Assembly (NCBI RefSeq): GCF_026127265.1
Contig: NZ_WWFG01000004.1
Location: forward strand, 1 to 64,000
Length of the DNA: 64,000 nt
Direction of reading: 5' to 3'
Source of the DNA: Nostoc sp. KVJ3
GTDB taxonomy: Bacteria > Cyanobacteriota > Cyanobacteriia > Cyanobacteriales > Nostocaceae
In this document: positions 26,601 through 35,700 of the stretch, one piece after another
Layout of the letters: each line of letters begins with the position of its first letter
How positions within the stretch are numbered: position 1 is the stretch's first letter
Program-made: the position numbers and the translations under genes
The notes under the pieces: model-generated
Seen by the model: only the letters and a program-made list of their open reading frames with translations
The model's database searches: none
What the model was told of the DNA's origin: nothing

Positions 26601-27885
26601 TGCCCAAAGGATTTTGCTGGCGATTGAAGATATTAGCGATCGCAAACAGTTTGAGTTAGAGCGATCTAAGCTTCTAGCACAGGAGCAATCAGCCCGTCAA
26701 CAGGCGGAAATTGCCAACCGAGCCAAAGATGAATTCCTGTCGAACCTCTCCCATGAACTTCGTAACCCGCTCAATACTATACTGGGCTGGGCGCAACTTT
26801 TACGCACCCGCAATTTAGATTCAGAAGCCGTCACTCGTGCCTGGGAAGTGGTGGAGCGGAGTGCTAAAGTGCAAGCTCAGTTAATCGATGATATGCTCGA
26901 TATCTCCCGGATTACGAGTGGCAAGCTGAATTTAAACACTCGTCTAATCGATTTGGTTTCAGTAGTGAATGCCGCCATTGAGTCTATCGAATTTTCCGCA
27001 GAGGCGAAAAGCATTCAAATTGTTTCAGACTTGAACTCGGCGACAGTTGTCGGAGATTTTGACCGTTTACAGCAAGTTCTGTGGAATTTACTTTCTAACG
27101 CGATTAAGTTCACTCCAGCCGGTGGGCGAGTGGGAATCCTGCTCGAAGCTGTATATACTCATGCTGAAATTCGAGTCAGCGACACAGGTATTGGCATCCG
27201 GTCAGACTTGCTGCCTTATGTGTTTGATCGCTTCCGCCAAGGAGATTCCAGCAGCAGCAAAACAACTCAGGGACTTGGATTAGGCTTGTCAATCGTCCGT
27301 CATCTTGTAGAACTTCACGGTGGAACAGTTCAAGCGCAAAGTCCAGGCGAGGGACTAGGAACCACGATTGTTGTCAGGCTGCCTTTGCGCTCAATGCCGT
27401 TGGAGATTACACCGCCAACTTATTTAGAGCCGAACGTTTTGTCAGAGCCTCTGGACACATTAGATGGTAAAAATCCACCCCTTACCCTTCAAGGGTTATG
27501 CATCTTGGCTGTAGACGATCAAGCTGATAGCCGCGACTTAATCAAGTCGATGTTATCAGGCTTCGGGGCTGAAGTAGTGGTTATGACATCGGCAAGGGAA
27601 GCGATCGCTGCTTTAACTGAATCTCCTGGCAAATATGATGTGCTTCTAGCAGATATTGGGATGCCAGAGGAAGATGGTTTTTCCCTGATTCGTCAGGTGA
27701 GAGCGCTTGAAGCTCTTGCTGGCGGACAAATTCCAGCAGTAGCAATCACTGCCTATGCCACCGAACAAGACCGGCAAAAGGCAATTGATGCTGGTTTCCA
27801 AATGCATCTAGCTAAACCGATTGACCTTACTCAATTGGTATTGATGATTGCAAATTTGAGTGGACGAGTCACAGATAATTCATAA
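23653..27885 (+). CDS. CheB-CheR-PAS hybrid sensor histidine kinase
   Basis: 1410 aa. A CheB methylesterase domain at about 35-215 (ASAGGLEAF nucleophile Ser, QHLDPNHKSLL His, LSGADGDGSLG Asp) is followed by a CheR methyltransferase at about 230-495. After it come a coiled coil (660-760, repeated NEEL/ATNEEL), two PAS-like regions (770-1000), HisKA with SHELRNPLN (His ~1033), a HATPase (NLLSNAIKFT, DTGIGI, GLGLGLSIV) and a receiver domain at about 1285-1405 (LLADIGMPEEDG). Such fusions are cyanobacterial sensory proteins of the PAS-kinase type. No chemoreceptor or partner regulator is adjacent; it is plasmid cargo. Confidence 0.9.
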   Translation: MTSEQPFEQPVSESTANEVFDVEQQDIADALFPIVGIAASAGGLEAFTQLLSHLLTDTGMAFVLIQHLDPNHKSLLSEILARQTQMPVTEVQDGVTVEPNQVYIIPPNTKMILSGGVLQLTPREKVQGKYMPADAFFTSLAADRGHKAIAVVLSGADGDGSLGLKAIKEAGGVTFAQCEDTAKFDSMPNTAVATGNVDFVLSPEKIAEELANLSHNPFISGSLPAIAIEKLPEQGDALATIFVLLRSQTGVDFSHYKPNTLDRRIQRRMLLYKLERLEDYAQYLQENPGEVKALYEEILIHVTQFFRDPEAFQLLKERVFPTIIQNKPAGLPIRIWVAGCSTGEEVYSIAISLLEFLADKVTQPPIQIFATDISEIAIEKARTGIYAENQMVEVSPENRRRFFNALEGGGYKISKAVRDLCVFARQDLGSDPPFSNLDLISCRNVLIYLGETLQKRILPIFHYSLDPTGFLLLGTSESTGKYSDWFTLIDKKYKIYAKKLTAIRPIFSFVTSNYPIVKVDEPKMVFKNPSDELDLERKTDQLILNRYAPVGVVINDKMDVLQFRGEIDLYLKLAPGKPSLNLFKMVREGLLTELRATIYQAQRQKILVRREGLQIESGDLSRIINLEVIPFKPATDEELYFLVLFEQASPTVSNLSPVNSESSEPGDIEREIVRLTQELATAIQERAATQEYLQAVIQEQEDINQDLKVANEEILSSNEELQSTNEELETAKEEIQATNEELNTTNDELRSRNQELHQVNNDLTNLLASINIPILILTLDLCVRRFTPMAQRIFNLIPTDAGRPLSDIRANLDVPDLETLILEVLDTLSIKELEVQTLGGHWYNLRIRPYRTTENKIDGVVLVLIDIDVLKRSAASLEQARNYAEAIVETVQVPLIVLDSDFRVNKANRSFYETFHVSPSETAQSLVFELGNGQWNLPGLRSLLEDILANDTTIENWEVEHSFERIGKKTMLLNGWKIIQQGDAQRILLAIEDISDRKQFELERSKLLAQEQSARQQAEIANRAKDEFLSNLSHELRNPLNTILGWAQLLRTRNLDSEAVTRAWEVVERSAKVQAQLIDDMLDISRITSGKLNLNTRLIDLVSVVNAAIESIEFSAEAKSIQIVSDLNSATVVGDFDRLQQVLWNLLSNAIKFTPAGGRVGILLEAVYTHAEIRVSDTGIGIRSDLLPYVFDRFRQGDSSSSKTTQGLGLGLSIVRHLVELHGGTVQAQSPGEGLGTTIVVRLPLRSMPLEITPPTYLEPNVLSEPLDTLDGKNPPLTLQGLCILAVDDQADSRDLIKSMLSGFGAEVVVMTSAREAIAALTESPGKYDVLLADIGMPEEDGFSLIRQVRALEALAGGQIPAVAITAYATEQDRQKAIDAGFQMHLAKPIDLTQLVLMIANLSGRVTDNS

Positions 27886-28032
27886 TTCGTAATTGAGGAT
27901 ACAGAGCAACTAATTTTAATTATGAAAAAGTCAAAAATGCGGAGCATCCTTATCTAGCAGTCAGAGCAATCGCTCCCCAATTGCAATATCTAGTGTGTTC
28001 AAAGCTTACGTGTTATGGCTGTATGAGTCAGA

Positions 28033-28044
28033 TAATCTAGATTA
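28033..28044. promoter_or_regulatory. Candidate ParA/ParB operator
   Basis: The palindrome TAATCTAGATTA, followed by ATAATCAAGAATATAGAATA (about 28054-28073), lies upstream of parA. The same words make up the 26-bp palindrome inside the downstream gene (28983-29008), so one protein probably binds both. Confidence 0.5.
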
Positions 28045-28120
28045 AAGAATAAATAATCAAGAATATAGAATATATTATGTATAATATTTGCCACATAAGC
28101 AAACTGAGTCAAATGTAAAC

Positions 28121-28882
28121 GTGACCCAAAAACTGGCTGTCTTCAACATGAAAGGAGGGGTGGCGAAATCGACCACCGCTTACAACTTAGCTGTGGGTCT
28201 GGTCAAGTTTAAAAAGCAGAGGGTATTAGTTATTGATATCGACCCACAAGGAAACGCTAGTGCTGCACTAGGGATTCCCATCTGGCAGCTAGAATTTCAG
28301 CTAAAAGATGTGTTGCAGCACAAGGTTCCGTTAGCACAGGTACTGGTGACAACTGCTAGTGGTGTAGATGTAATACCATCTAACATCTTGCTGGCAGAAG
28401 AAGAAATTCCAATATCTGGTCGTCCAGGCAGAGAACTGCTACTCAAAAAAGCGATCGCTCCAATATTAGATAAATATAATTTTGTGCTGATAGATTGTCC
28501 GCCTAACGTGGGTGTGTTTGCCATCAACGCACTGATGGCCAGCGATGGGGTAATCATCCCAGTAGACATGAGCTATTTGGGATTGTTGGGCGTTCAAGGA
28601 ATTGAACACGCCCTGACTTTGGTTAGAGATCAGCTAGATCATCCCATTGCCATAGCAGGTGTGCTGGCAACTCGGTATGACCGCAGGAACAATCTTAGTA
28701 AAGAAGTTTTGGATGCCCTAACTGAGCATTTTGGCTCAAAGATGTTTAAAACAGTGATTCCTGAGACGGTGAAAATCCGAGAAGCACCTTCTCACGGGCA
28801 ATCTATCTTTGAATACGACCCAAACGGTGTAGGTGCTTCTTCTTACCGGGAATTAGTTAATGAGGTGTATAAATGGCAGTAA
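28121..28882 (+). CDS. parA: ParA-type partition ATPase
   Basis: About 253 aa from the GTG at 28121; a TTG at 28088 would add 11 residues. Deviant Walker A KGGVAKSTT (Ala where most have Gly), DIDPQGNAS, then the Walker B region LIDCPPNVG and the switch region MSYLGLLGVQG. The C-terminal part matches the ParA/Soj family (REAPSHGQSIFEYDP). ParA uses ATP-dependent DNA binding to position plasmids. The gene overlaps the next small gene by 10 nt. With the ParM system of module B this former plasmid carried two partition systems. Confidence 0.9.
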   Translation: MTQKLAVFNMKGGVAKSTTAYNLAVGLVKFKKQRVLVIDIDPQGNASAALGIPIWQLEFQLKDVLQHKVPLAQVLVTTASGVDVIPSNILLAEEEIPISGRPGRELLLKKAIAPILDKYNFVLIDCPPNVGVFAINALMASDGVIIPVDMSYLGLLGVQGIEHALTLVRDQLDHPIAIAGVLATRYDRRNNLSKEVLDALTEHFGSKMFKTVIPETVKIREAPSHGQSIFEYDPNGVGASSYRELVNEVYKWQ

Positions 28883-29250
28883 ATAAAGGTAAGTCGCGTT
28901 CAGTTCTCGGTGCTAATCCTTTAGCAAAAGGGGTTTTCAACAAAACTGAGGTAGAAACTCAGTCTACTGAAGAAATAATCAATAATCAAGAATCTAGATT
29001 CTTGATTAAAGGTGATAGAGAGGCAGTGAATCTGCGCCTACCTCTCGAACTGAACGACTGGCTCAACGAGCTACTAAAAAAAGGTAAGCGCAAGCATGGT
29101 GCTAAAGTACCGAAGGAAGTTTGGGTGCAAGCTGCTTTGGAATTGTTCAAGGCAATGCCCGTAAACTGGGAAGAGATTGATTCAGAGGAGAATTTGCAGT
29201 CAGCACTATTGAATCTAGAAACTAGAATAAAGAATATAGAAAATATTTAA
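28873..29250 (+). CDS. Small ParB-like partner of ParA
   Basis: 125 aa starting inside the end of parA. N-terminal linker with SRSVLGANPLAKGVF, then residues 55-95 with strand-helix-helix character (AVNLRLPLELNDWLNELL, GAKVPKEVWVQAALELF) as in small centromere-binding RHH proteins. It is far shorter than chromosomal ParB and lacks a CTPase domain, so it belongs to the type Ib class of small partition proteins. A 26-bp palindrome lies in its own coding sequence. Confidence 0.7.
   Translation: MAVNKGKSRSVLGANPLAKGVFNKTEVETQSTEEIINNQESRFLIKGDREAVNLRLPLELNDWLNELLKKGKRKHGAKVPKEVWVQAALELFKAMPVNWEEIDSEENLQSALLNLETRIKNIENI
28983..29008. promoter_or_regulatory. 26-bp perfect palindrome, candidate parS
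   Basis: Arms TAATCAAGAATCT and their exact reverse complement meet at a central TCTAGA. It lies within the small partition gene and resembles the sites upstream of parA. A centromere inside a par gene is unusual but known in other systems; the role is inferred. Confidence 0.55.
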
Positions 29251-29281
29251 ATAAGCTCTAAGGAACATTCCAAAGGTTTTT

Positions 29282-29524
29282 ATGAACAAGATGGTAACGG
29301 TTGTATTTGATGGAAATGTTTTGCGCCCAGATGCGCCCTTGGGTTTGACACCGAACACGCGTTATGTCATTACAATTCAAGAATTAAAATCCCCATTACC
29401 CGATGGGGATGCTTGGGATGTGCTGGAGGCAATGGTAGGAACTGTTGAGGCATGTGAGGACTGGTCTAGTGAACACGATCATTATTTGTACGGGACTCCT
29501 AAGAGCAATTTAGGCAATCCATGA
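29282..29524 (+). CDS. DUF104-like antitoxin
   Basis: 80 aa. The start (MVTVVFDGNVLRPDAPLGLTP followed by TRYVITI) is the strand pattern of DUF104/AF2212-like antitoxins, which pair with PIN toxins. The acidic C-terminus (EACEDWSSEHDHYLYG) would wrap the toxin. It overlaps the PIN gene by 4 nt, the standard toxin-antitoxin arrangement. It lies 31 nt after the partition genes, so it belongs to the plasmid-stability block. Confidence 0.7.
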   Translation: MNKMVTVVFDGNVLRPDAPLGLTPNTRYVITIQELKSPLPDGDAWDVLEAMVGTVEACEDWSSEHDHYLYGTPKSNLGNP

Positions 29525-29931
29525 GTAATGAGCGCTTGTTTTTGGATACAGTATTTATCCAGGCTTTGTTGAATAAACGCGACCAGTATCATCATCAGGC
29601 TAAAGCATTTCTGCCAAGAGTACGAGCGGCAATGGCTGTTTGGGTAACAGAAGCGATATTGGTAGAAGTTGGTAATGCTTTGGGTGCTGTCAATCGCCCA
29701 GGGGGAGCGCAATTTATCCAGCAGTGTTATAACACTGCTAATTTACAGGTGGTAACTGTGGATACACCATTGTTTAACCGTGCGTTACAGCTTTATAACG
29801 AGCGTCTTGATAAAACTTGGGGTTTGACAGACTGTATTTCTTTTGTCGTAATGTGGGAACAAGGTTTGACAGATGCAGTTACTGCTGATCTACATTTTGT
29901 TCAAGCTGGGTTTCGGGCATTGTTGCGCTAA
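29521..29931 (+). CDS. PIN-domain toxin (VapC-like)
   Basis: 136 aa. The PIN acidic residues are present: LFLDTVF near residue 9, ILVEVGNAL near 44, WGLTDCISF near 103 and VTADLHF near 122. PIN toxins are Mg-dependent RNases. The start overlaps the antitoxin stop. The order antitoxin then toxin after parA/parB suggests post-segregational killing that stabilised the former plasmid. Confidence 0.85.
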   Translation: MSNERLFLDTVFIQALLNKRDQYHHQAKAFLPRVRAAMAVWVTEAILVEVGNALGAVNRPGGAQFIQQCYNTANLQVVTVDTPLFNRALQLYNERLDKTWGLTDCISFVVMWEQGLTDAVTADLHFVQAGFRALLR

Positions 29932-29996
29932 ATGAAGCCAGAAGAGTTTGAGCCACCTATTCCACGTTTTGGCTCTTTCGTGACGTTAACATACCA

Positions 29997-30782
29997 CTAA
30001 TGGTTCTGATCTAATGCCTTTGGGATGTCTTTCAAATCAACCTCATAGACACTTTGAATTGCATCCCGGTGTAATTTCTGATCAAGGTTCTCAAGATTGT
30101 TAGCTATAAACCTACGTTGACAGTCTTTCATTATATAGATATCATCACTGTCTATTAACTTTAGCAAAGCACCATTTTTTCTTGAGGGTAAATGTGGTCC
30201 CCGTGGAATGTGATTCAAATCGTCGATAGGAATATCTGGATTTTGATTTAACCCGTGCAAACATGCTAAAGTTTCAAAATCTGGTATCCACCTGCGCTGA
30301 CCTGCTTCCATTATATAGATTGGATCTGAGTGGTATCCCCTTACAAGAGTACCATCCTCCTTATAGCTTGAACTACCTTCTAAGAGAGATAATGATGAGA
30401 TTATCTTTGTTGCCACTAATACTATAATCGATCCTATTACTGCTGTTAGGATAGCCACTTTTACTTGTATTGGTATACCATCTAAAAAGTTAGTTTTATT
30501 ATCGGGAGCGTTAGCATTTTTAAGTCGAAAATTCCCCAGATCTGTATTTGCAGGTAATAGCTCAATGAGGCGGTTATATTTCTCGTAGCTATCAGCTTCT
30601 ACCCATACTTGTCCGCTACGAATATTATCGTCATCAAAATTAACTGTAAATTTGAAAATTCCTTCTGTATCAGAATAGACAACAGACGGAGCGCCTCGAA
30701 CTTCAAGAATAACCTTAGCTCCATCGATAGGGGCTTGTGTCTTTCGATCTATAATCCGACCATTATAATGAAATCGTTGCAT
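29997..30782 (-). CDS. Membrane protein with carboxypeptidase-regulatory-like domain
   Basis: 261 aa. Residues 1-90 resemble a CarboxypepD_reg-like beta sandwich (GRIIDRKTQAPIDGAKVIL, SDTEGIFKFTV). One membrane segment lies near 110-135 (VAILTAVIGSIIVLVATKI). The C-terminus has two related ~60-aa blocks, each with an IYIM-x5-QRR(W/F) core (IYIMEAGQRRWI and IYIMKDCQRRFI). It lies just downstream of the 139-aa repeat protein on the same strand and the two probably form an operon. No known function. Confidence 0.55.
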   Translation of the reverse strand: MQRFHYNGRIIDRKTQAPIDGAKVILEVRGAPSVVYSDTEGIFKFTVNFDDDNIRSGQVWVEADSYEKYNRLIELLPANTDLGNFRLKNANAPDNKTNFLDGIPIQVKVAILTAVIGSIIVLVATKIISSLSLLEGSSSYKEDGTLVRGYHSDPIYIMEAGQRRWIPDFETLACLHGLNQNPDIPIDDLNHIPRGPHLPSRKNGALLKLIDSDDIYIMKDCQRRFIANNLENLDQKLHRDAIQSVYEVDLKDIPKALDQNH

Positions 30783-30827
30783 ATTTGGCGGATTTAACTT
30801 TACCCGTTCCGATTCGGGCGACTGCGG

Positions 30828-31247
30828 TCAGTGGAATGTGATAATATGACCATTGCCACCTTGAATCACTGGGGCATTGGTGTTGTTAGCGTTGTTCTGT
30901 TGTGCTTCTCCGCCATATACATTCTGAAGATTCTGACCTTGAACATTACCAATGTTTATCTCCTGCTGAATTTCACGAGCTAATTTTTCTATTTCCGTCG
31001 CAAAATCAGGATCTTCAAGCATCACTGCTTGCAAGTACTGAGCAACTTTCTCTAAATCTGTCTGGGAGCCTTTCTCTGCTTTTTCTAGTGCTATTTGTGC
31101 CCCTGCTTTTCCCCGCGTCTTGTGCCAAATCTTTTTCCCTAGCGCGTCTATTTTATCAAGGGTTGCTTTTGTCAGATTCTTAATCGTCTCTCCAAAAGCT
31201 GTGTTGAAAGCGAGAGTTGCAATCGCACCAGCAGTTAGTGGTTCCAT
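30828..31247 (-). CDS. Helical protein with GN/QG repeat tail
   Basis: 139 aa. The N-terminal ~85 residues are helical and begin with a hydrophobic stretch (LTAGAIATLAFNTAFGETI) typical of a group of small cyanobacterial proteins found near NACHT and TIR genes. The C-terminal ~45 residues are Asn/Gln/Gly-rich (IGNVQGQNLQNVYGG, VIQGGNGH), reminiscent of the GNxN repeats in the NACHT pairs of this window. A role as effector or adaptor that signals through the repeat is inference. Confidence 0.5.
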   Translation of the reverse strand: MEPLTAGAIATLAFNTAFGETIKNLTKATLDKIDALGKKIWHKTRGKAGAQIALEKAEKGSQTDLEKVAQYLQAVMLEDPDFATEIEKLAREIQQEINIGNVQGQNLQNVYGGEAQQNNANNTNAPVIQGGNGHIITFH

Positions 31248-31396
31248 GTACTACCTCCAGAAGGCGGCATTTTATTTACATTTATACTACATAGTTTCTG
31301 TTCTAAATTCCGTAATCAAAATAAAAAACTTATAGCTTAAGTTTCGACTCATAAGTAATACCGATTCCACATAAGGGCTAATACGTGGAATCAGTG

Positions 31397-31600
31397 CCTC
31401 AAAGTCTTTTCACTTCATTCATATCTCCGGCTCTTGCGTCGCCAGAAAAATACCTGTGATGGCTGTTCTGCAACACAACCATGCCGGTCAGTTCTCCTAA
31501 ACGAATGAGTGCTGACTCCCTAACCCCGATGCCGTTATAGCCATATTTCCCGACATCTCCCCCAACAGTATCCTCGCTACTTTCACCCCATTTCGGACAG
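31397..31600 (-). pseudogene. Unidentified gene remnant
   Basis: The minus-strand frame without a start reads CPKWGESSEDTVGGDVGKYG, GVRESALIRLGELTGMVV and HHRYFSGDARAGDM before a stop. It looks like real protein text cut off at its N-terminus. I do not recognise the family. The rest of the 31248-31602 gap holds nothing else I can support. Confidence 0.35.
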
Positions 31601-31602
31601 AC

Positions 31603-31923
31603 CTAATGAGAATCTGCCGAATAGAAGGGAGAATTCATACCTGTACTAGCTTCTTTAGTTACATCACCATCAAAAAGCTTGACAGTGAGATTTCCATTGA
31701 CTTGTTGTGCAAAGGGAATCAATAAGCTATTAATATAATTTTGTGCATTCTCTATAGAATCAAATTCATAAAACCCACCAACACTATTAGTATTTACAGC
31801 ACTCAACCAAGTTTTGGATTTTAAACCAGTAAAATTTTTCATTTCTACATTCACAGGAACCCAATCAATTTGGCTGAAGGGAATAGATACTTGATACTCG
31901 GCATATACAAATACTTTACTCAT
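31603..31923 (-). CDS. YdhR-like dimeric alpha/beta-barrel protein
   Basis: 106 aa from the ATG at 31923, chosen because the protein then begins MSKVFVYAEYQVSIPF, a typical first strand; an upstream ATG at 31986 would add an atypical hydrophobic leader. The segment GLKSKTWL, GGFYEFDSIENAQNYI and TVKLFDGDVTKEAS resembles the YdhR/ABM putative mono-oxygenase group. No operon partner. Ligand or substrate unknown. Confidence 0.55.
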   Translation of the reverse strand: MSKVFVYAEYQVSIPFSQIDWVPVNVEMKNFTGLKSKTWLSAVNTNSVGGFYEFDSIENAQNYINSLLIPFAQQVNGNLTVKLFDGDVTKEASTGMNSPFYSADSH

Positions 31924-32175
31924 GGTTAATTTCGACCTGATTGTTAATATTTCCAGAATTATTCTCTTATATATAGCAATATTCAATCATTTAACAACAA
32001 CAAAATTCACAGATGAATATGCAGATATGTAGTTTATAGGTATCCTGTTCTCCTCTCAAAATCCTCGCGAGGCTGAAGGCAGCTATACTGAGGGCAGAAA
32101 GTAATCCCCATAAAAAAATTGAGAGTTGGTGTGTTGGATTCAACTCCAGTTAAGAAAAAGCGAATTGGAGATGAC

Positions 32176-32430
32176 TTAAATATTTTGATTTTTACCGATA
32201 GACAGTTCTTTTTTACTATGTTTTAACTGCTTCCAAAGCGCCCTGATTTGGTTGTAGGCTTCTTCAGGAGAGAGTTTACCAGATGTTTCTAGGCAAGATA
32301 TATAACCAACTTTTTGAGAAAATTCCTGTAGATTGGCATTAAACACTATGTTCTCTGGCTGAAATTGACCATAATACCGACTGCGAGGGTAGATAAAGCT
32401 CTCAAGGTCTTTTGAGTTATCTTGTACCAT
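32176..32430 (-). CDS. DUF7219-like small cyanobacterial protein
   Basis: 84 aa with the conserved-looking block YPRSRYYGQFQPENIVFNAN, LQEFSQKVGYISCLET and LSPEEAYNQIRALWKQLK. I recall this as a widespread small protein of filamentous cyanobacteria of unknown function (DUF7219). It is probably helical and soluble. It stands alone between the YdhR-like gene and the relaxase. Confidence 0.6.
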   Translation of the reverse strand: MVQDNSKDLESFIYPRSRYYGQFQPENIVFNANLQEFSQKVGYISCLETSGKLSPEEAYNQIRALWKQLKHSKKELSIGKNQNI

Positions 32431-32735
32431 TAATGTGTCCTAGTTATATGTTTTACTGATATTAGCAATAAGGTTTTAACTTAATTATTTTTCTAATGCC
32501 ATATATCCCAGAAGAAAAATTATTTTCTAACTGATACGTTTAACAAGCAAAACTCAGGTAATCACTACAAAATGGTGCAGGTGGTCAAAAATTGGATTAA
32601 TCACGCTGCATCCTAAGTTTGTTGCTTAACTTATCAGGGAAGTCAGCAAAATTTATGCAAAATGCTCCCATGAAAATCTAGCTTTTTATTTTGTTCAATC
32701 TGGCAGCAACCCCTGAGCCTTGAGGATTGTTTGGA
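32431..32735. other. Gene-free spacer before the relaxase stop
   Basis: About 300 nt, AT-rich, with no credible ORF on either strand. Nothing further can be supported. Confidence 0.5.
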
Positions 32736-35700
32736 TCACCGACTAAAACCCCGCTTTGGTTGCTTTTGCTCCAATATATCTTGTTGCTGCTGTTGCTGTT
32801 CAATAAGAATCTCATTCCAAGTAAGCCCACTAGGTGCAATTCTTTTAGCGACAGGCAGCATTTTCTGAACAACTTGGGATGCTTCATTACCAAGATCATC
32901 ATTATTAAATGCCAGCCCAATCCTGTTGATATTTCTGAGGAGTTCAAAGGGCAAGTCATTCGGATCATCCACTGCCATGTACATTGTTCTCGGTAGTGGT
33001 TGCCCAAGGTGTCGTTTAGAGTCAATCTCTGCCATTGTCAGGGCATCAATGGGGGAAGAACACAGGTATACTCTCTCGATTTTATCGTCTGCCGAGACAC
33101 CCAATAAGAGGTGAAACCACCCGTCAGAGCGATCGCCTTTGGCGGGGCGTAGCCAGGAACTGTTTTCGGGGTACTCCGTACAACGATTGTCAAGTCGTGC
33201 AGTATCCCAAATCAGTGCGCCTGACTTTTCACCGTTTAAATCTCGCTTGATAAACACAACCCGTCGCTGCTGGTCTATATAACCTAGCCCCTGCCGTTGT
33301 AGTGGCTCTACAAGGAAATTGGTTAGACCGCGTTTTTGAGTGAGGTAGTTTTGCAATACTGGGCGTAGGCTTTCATCTTCTGGTGGTGGCGTGAACTGGG
33401 GTGAACTCTGTTTTTGCTCTCTATTGGATGCCAGTTTATTGTTAGCGATTAAAACTAATGCTTTAGCTTCATCAGTAGTCCATCCGGCAGGACTGGCTAG
33501 TATAATTTCTTTAACATCTTGGGCTAGTTTATTATCTAATAGCGCCTTGATAGCAATTTCTTTGTCTCGGTCAGTCACTAATAAGTTTTGCAAGTCGGTG
33601 CTGTAATACTCATATAAATCGGCTGGAAGATTATCTTTTAGCTTTGGTTTATCTGTAGTTATAGTTGGAGTTTGATTAAGAGCAATTGCGTCTACTGGTT
33701 TTTGCGATCTATGGAGTTGCTCCAAATAAACAATCGCTGCTTCCAGGTCGTCGAATATGGTTCTTCCGGCTGATAGCTGCTGCTGAGATTGAGAAAGTTG
33801 TTGTGTTAATTCTAATACTGTTTCAGTTAATGCTGATTCAACAGTAGATTGCTCAACATAATCATAAATTGATGAAATGGCTCTCTTCTCTAGATATGAT
33901 TGTAACTCAGTTGTAAGCACTGCATCCAGGTCATTAAATGTAGCTTTAGCTGTAACAAGTTCCTCTTTGTATTGAGAAAGTTGTTGCGTTAATTCTAATA
34001 CTGCTTCAGTTAAGGCTGACTCGATAGTTGATTGCTCAATATAATCAGAAATTGATAAGATAGCTTTCTTCTCTAGATATGATTGTAACTCAGTCGCAAG
34101 CACTGCATCCAGGTCATTGAATGTAGTTTTAGCTGTAACAAGCTGCTCTTTGTATTGAGAAAGTTGTTGCGTTAATTCTAATACTGCTTCAGTTAAGGCT
34201 GACTCGACAGTTGATTGCTCAATATAATCAGAGATTGATAAGATAGCTTTCTTCTCTAGATATGATTGTAACTCAGTCGCAAGCACTGCATCCAGGTCAT
34301 TGAATGTAGTTTTAGCTGTAACAAGCTGCTCTTTGTATTGAGAAAGTTGTTGCGTTAATTCTAATACTGCTTCAGTTAAGGCTGACTCGACAGTTGATTG
34401 CTCAATATAATCAGAGATTGATAAGATAGCTTTCTTCTCTGTATGGGATTGTAACTCTTGAGTAATCGCCGCTAATAGCTCGTCGAATGCGGTTCTACCT
34501 GCATCGCTCTGCTGCCGATATTGAGAGAGTTGTTCTGCTAATTGTGGTAACGTTTCAATCAAGGCATCATTAACTGCTGACTGCTCAATAAAATTAGCAA
34601 TTGCATCAACTGCTCTTTGTGATACAAGTCGTTGCTCCACATCAGCAATCGCAGATCCAAGGTCATCTAATATGGTTTTATTATTAGCTAGCTGCTGGTG
34701 ATATTGAGAGAGTTGTTCTGTTAATTGTGGCAACGTTTCACTTAAAGTTGACTCAACTACTGACTGTTCAATCAAGTCAGAGATTGTATTTATAAGTTCT
34801 GAACTGGCTCGTTGTTTTGCATCTGATTTAGCTGGGTTTAGCTGGTGTTTAGTTTCGGCTTGAGCTTCTTTCGGGAAGATGGTTGATATTATCTGTTGAT
34901 TAACTTGGCTATTATCTACAGATTCTAAGAAATTATTTAAGTATTTAATTTCGCTATCGTCCCGTAAGGGGTAGTAGTTTATCCCCAATTCTGTCTGAAG
35001 CTTTGTAAATGAACACTTATATTTATTGAGATTACCTCCTTGTTTCCAGAGCAAGCGGGGGCTACCATCTTCATTAACTGAGCCGATATCAATACCAAAC
35101 TTGATACCCCTTACCCCACCGTGACCGTAATAACTGACGATTGCTTTAACTTGATGCTCTCTCCATAACTGCTCAATTAGCTGGGGCATTGTGGGTTTAT
35201 CTGCTGCCACTTGCTCAATCGCCCGTCGCATTATTTCTTCGCCTGGAAGTCCCAAACTCTCGACTCGTTCCAGTTGATTCCGAGTCATAGCCTTTTGCTT
35301 ACTTTCCCAACTACTTTGGACTGGGGTTAGCTGAAATTCTCGCTCTAGCAGTCGGGCGGAGTGTTCCGAATGGGCGTAATTGTTCCAAGTGCGGATAGAT
35401 TTACCATCTAGGTTATTAACTCTAGATGCAACAATGTGGGTGTGGTCGTGTTCTTTGTCAGAGTGCCGCGCTATAAAAAAGTCATAAGCTGGTAGTTCTG
35501 ATTCTATAAACTCATCAACTAGCTGGTTTAGTTTGGTGTCAGTTATCCTTTTATCTGGCTGTTTGACTTGGGATTCATCACCTTGAAGCCGCGACAACAC
35601 AATGACCGATGCCAAGTGACGTTGGGAAAGATTAGCTAATTCGTCATCATTTAGCGTTCTATCATTTTTCGGTACACTAAGCATTAAGTGATAGCATGGG

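Noticed and set aside
33890..34440. CRISPR-like regular repeats
   Set aside because: The 183-bp units are coding tandem repeats of the relaxase; there are no short repeats with unique spacers, and no cas genes in the window.
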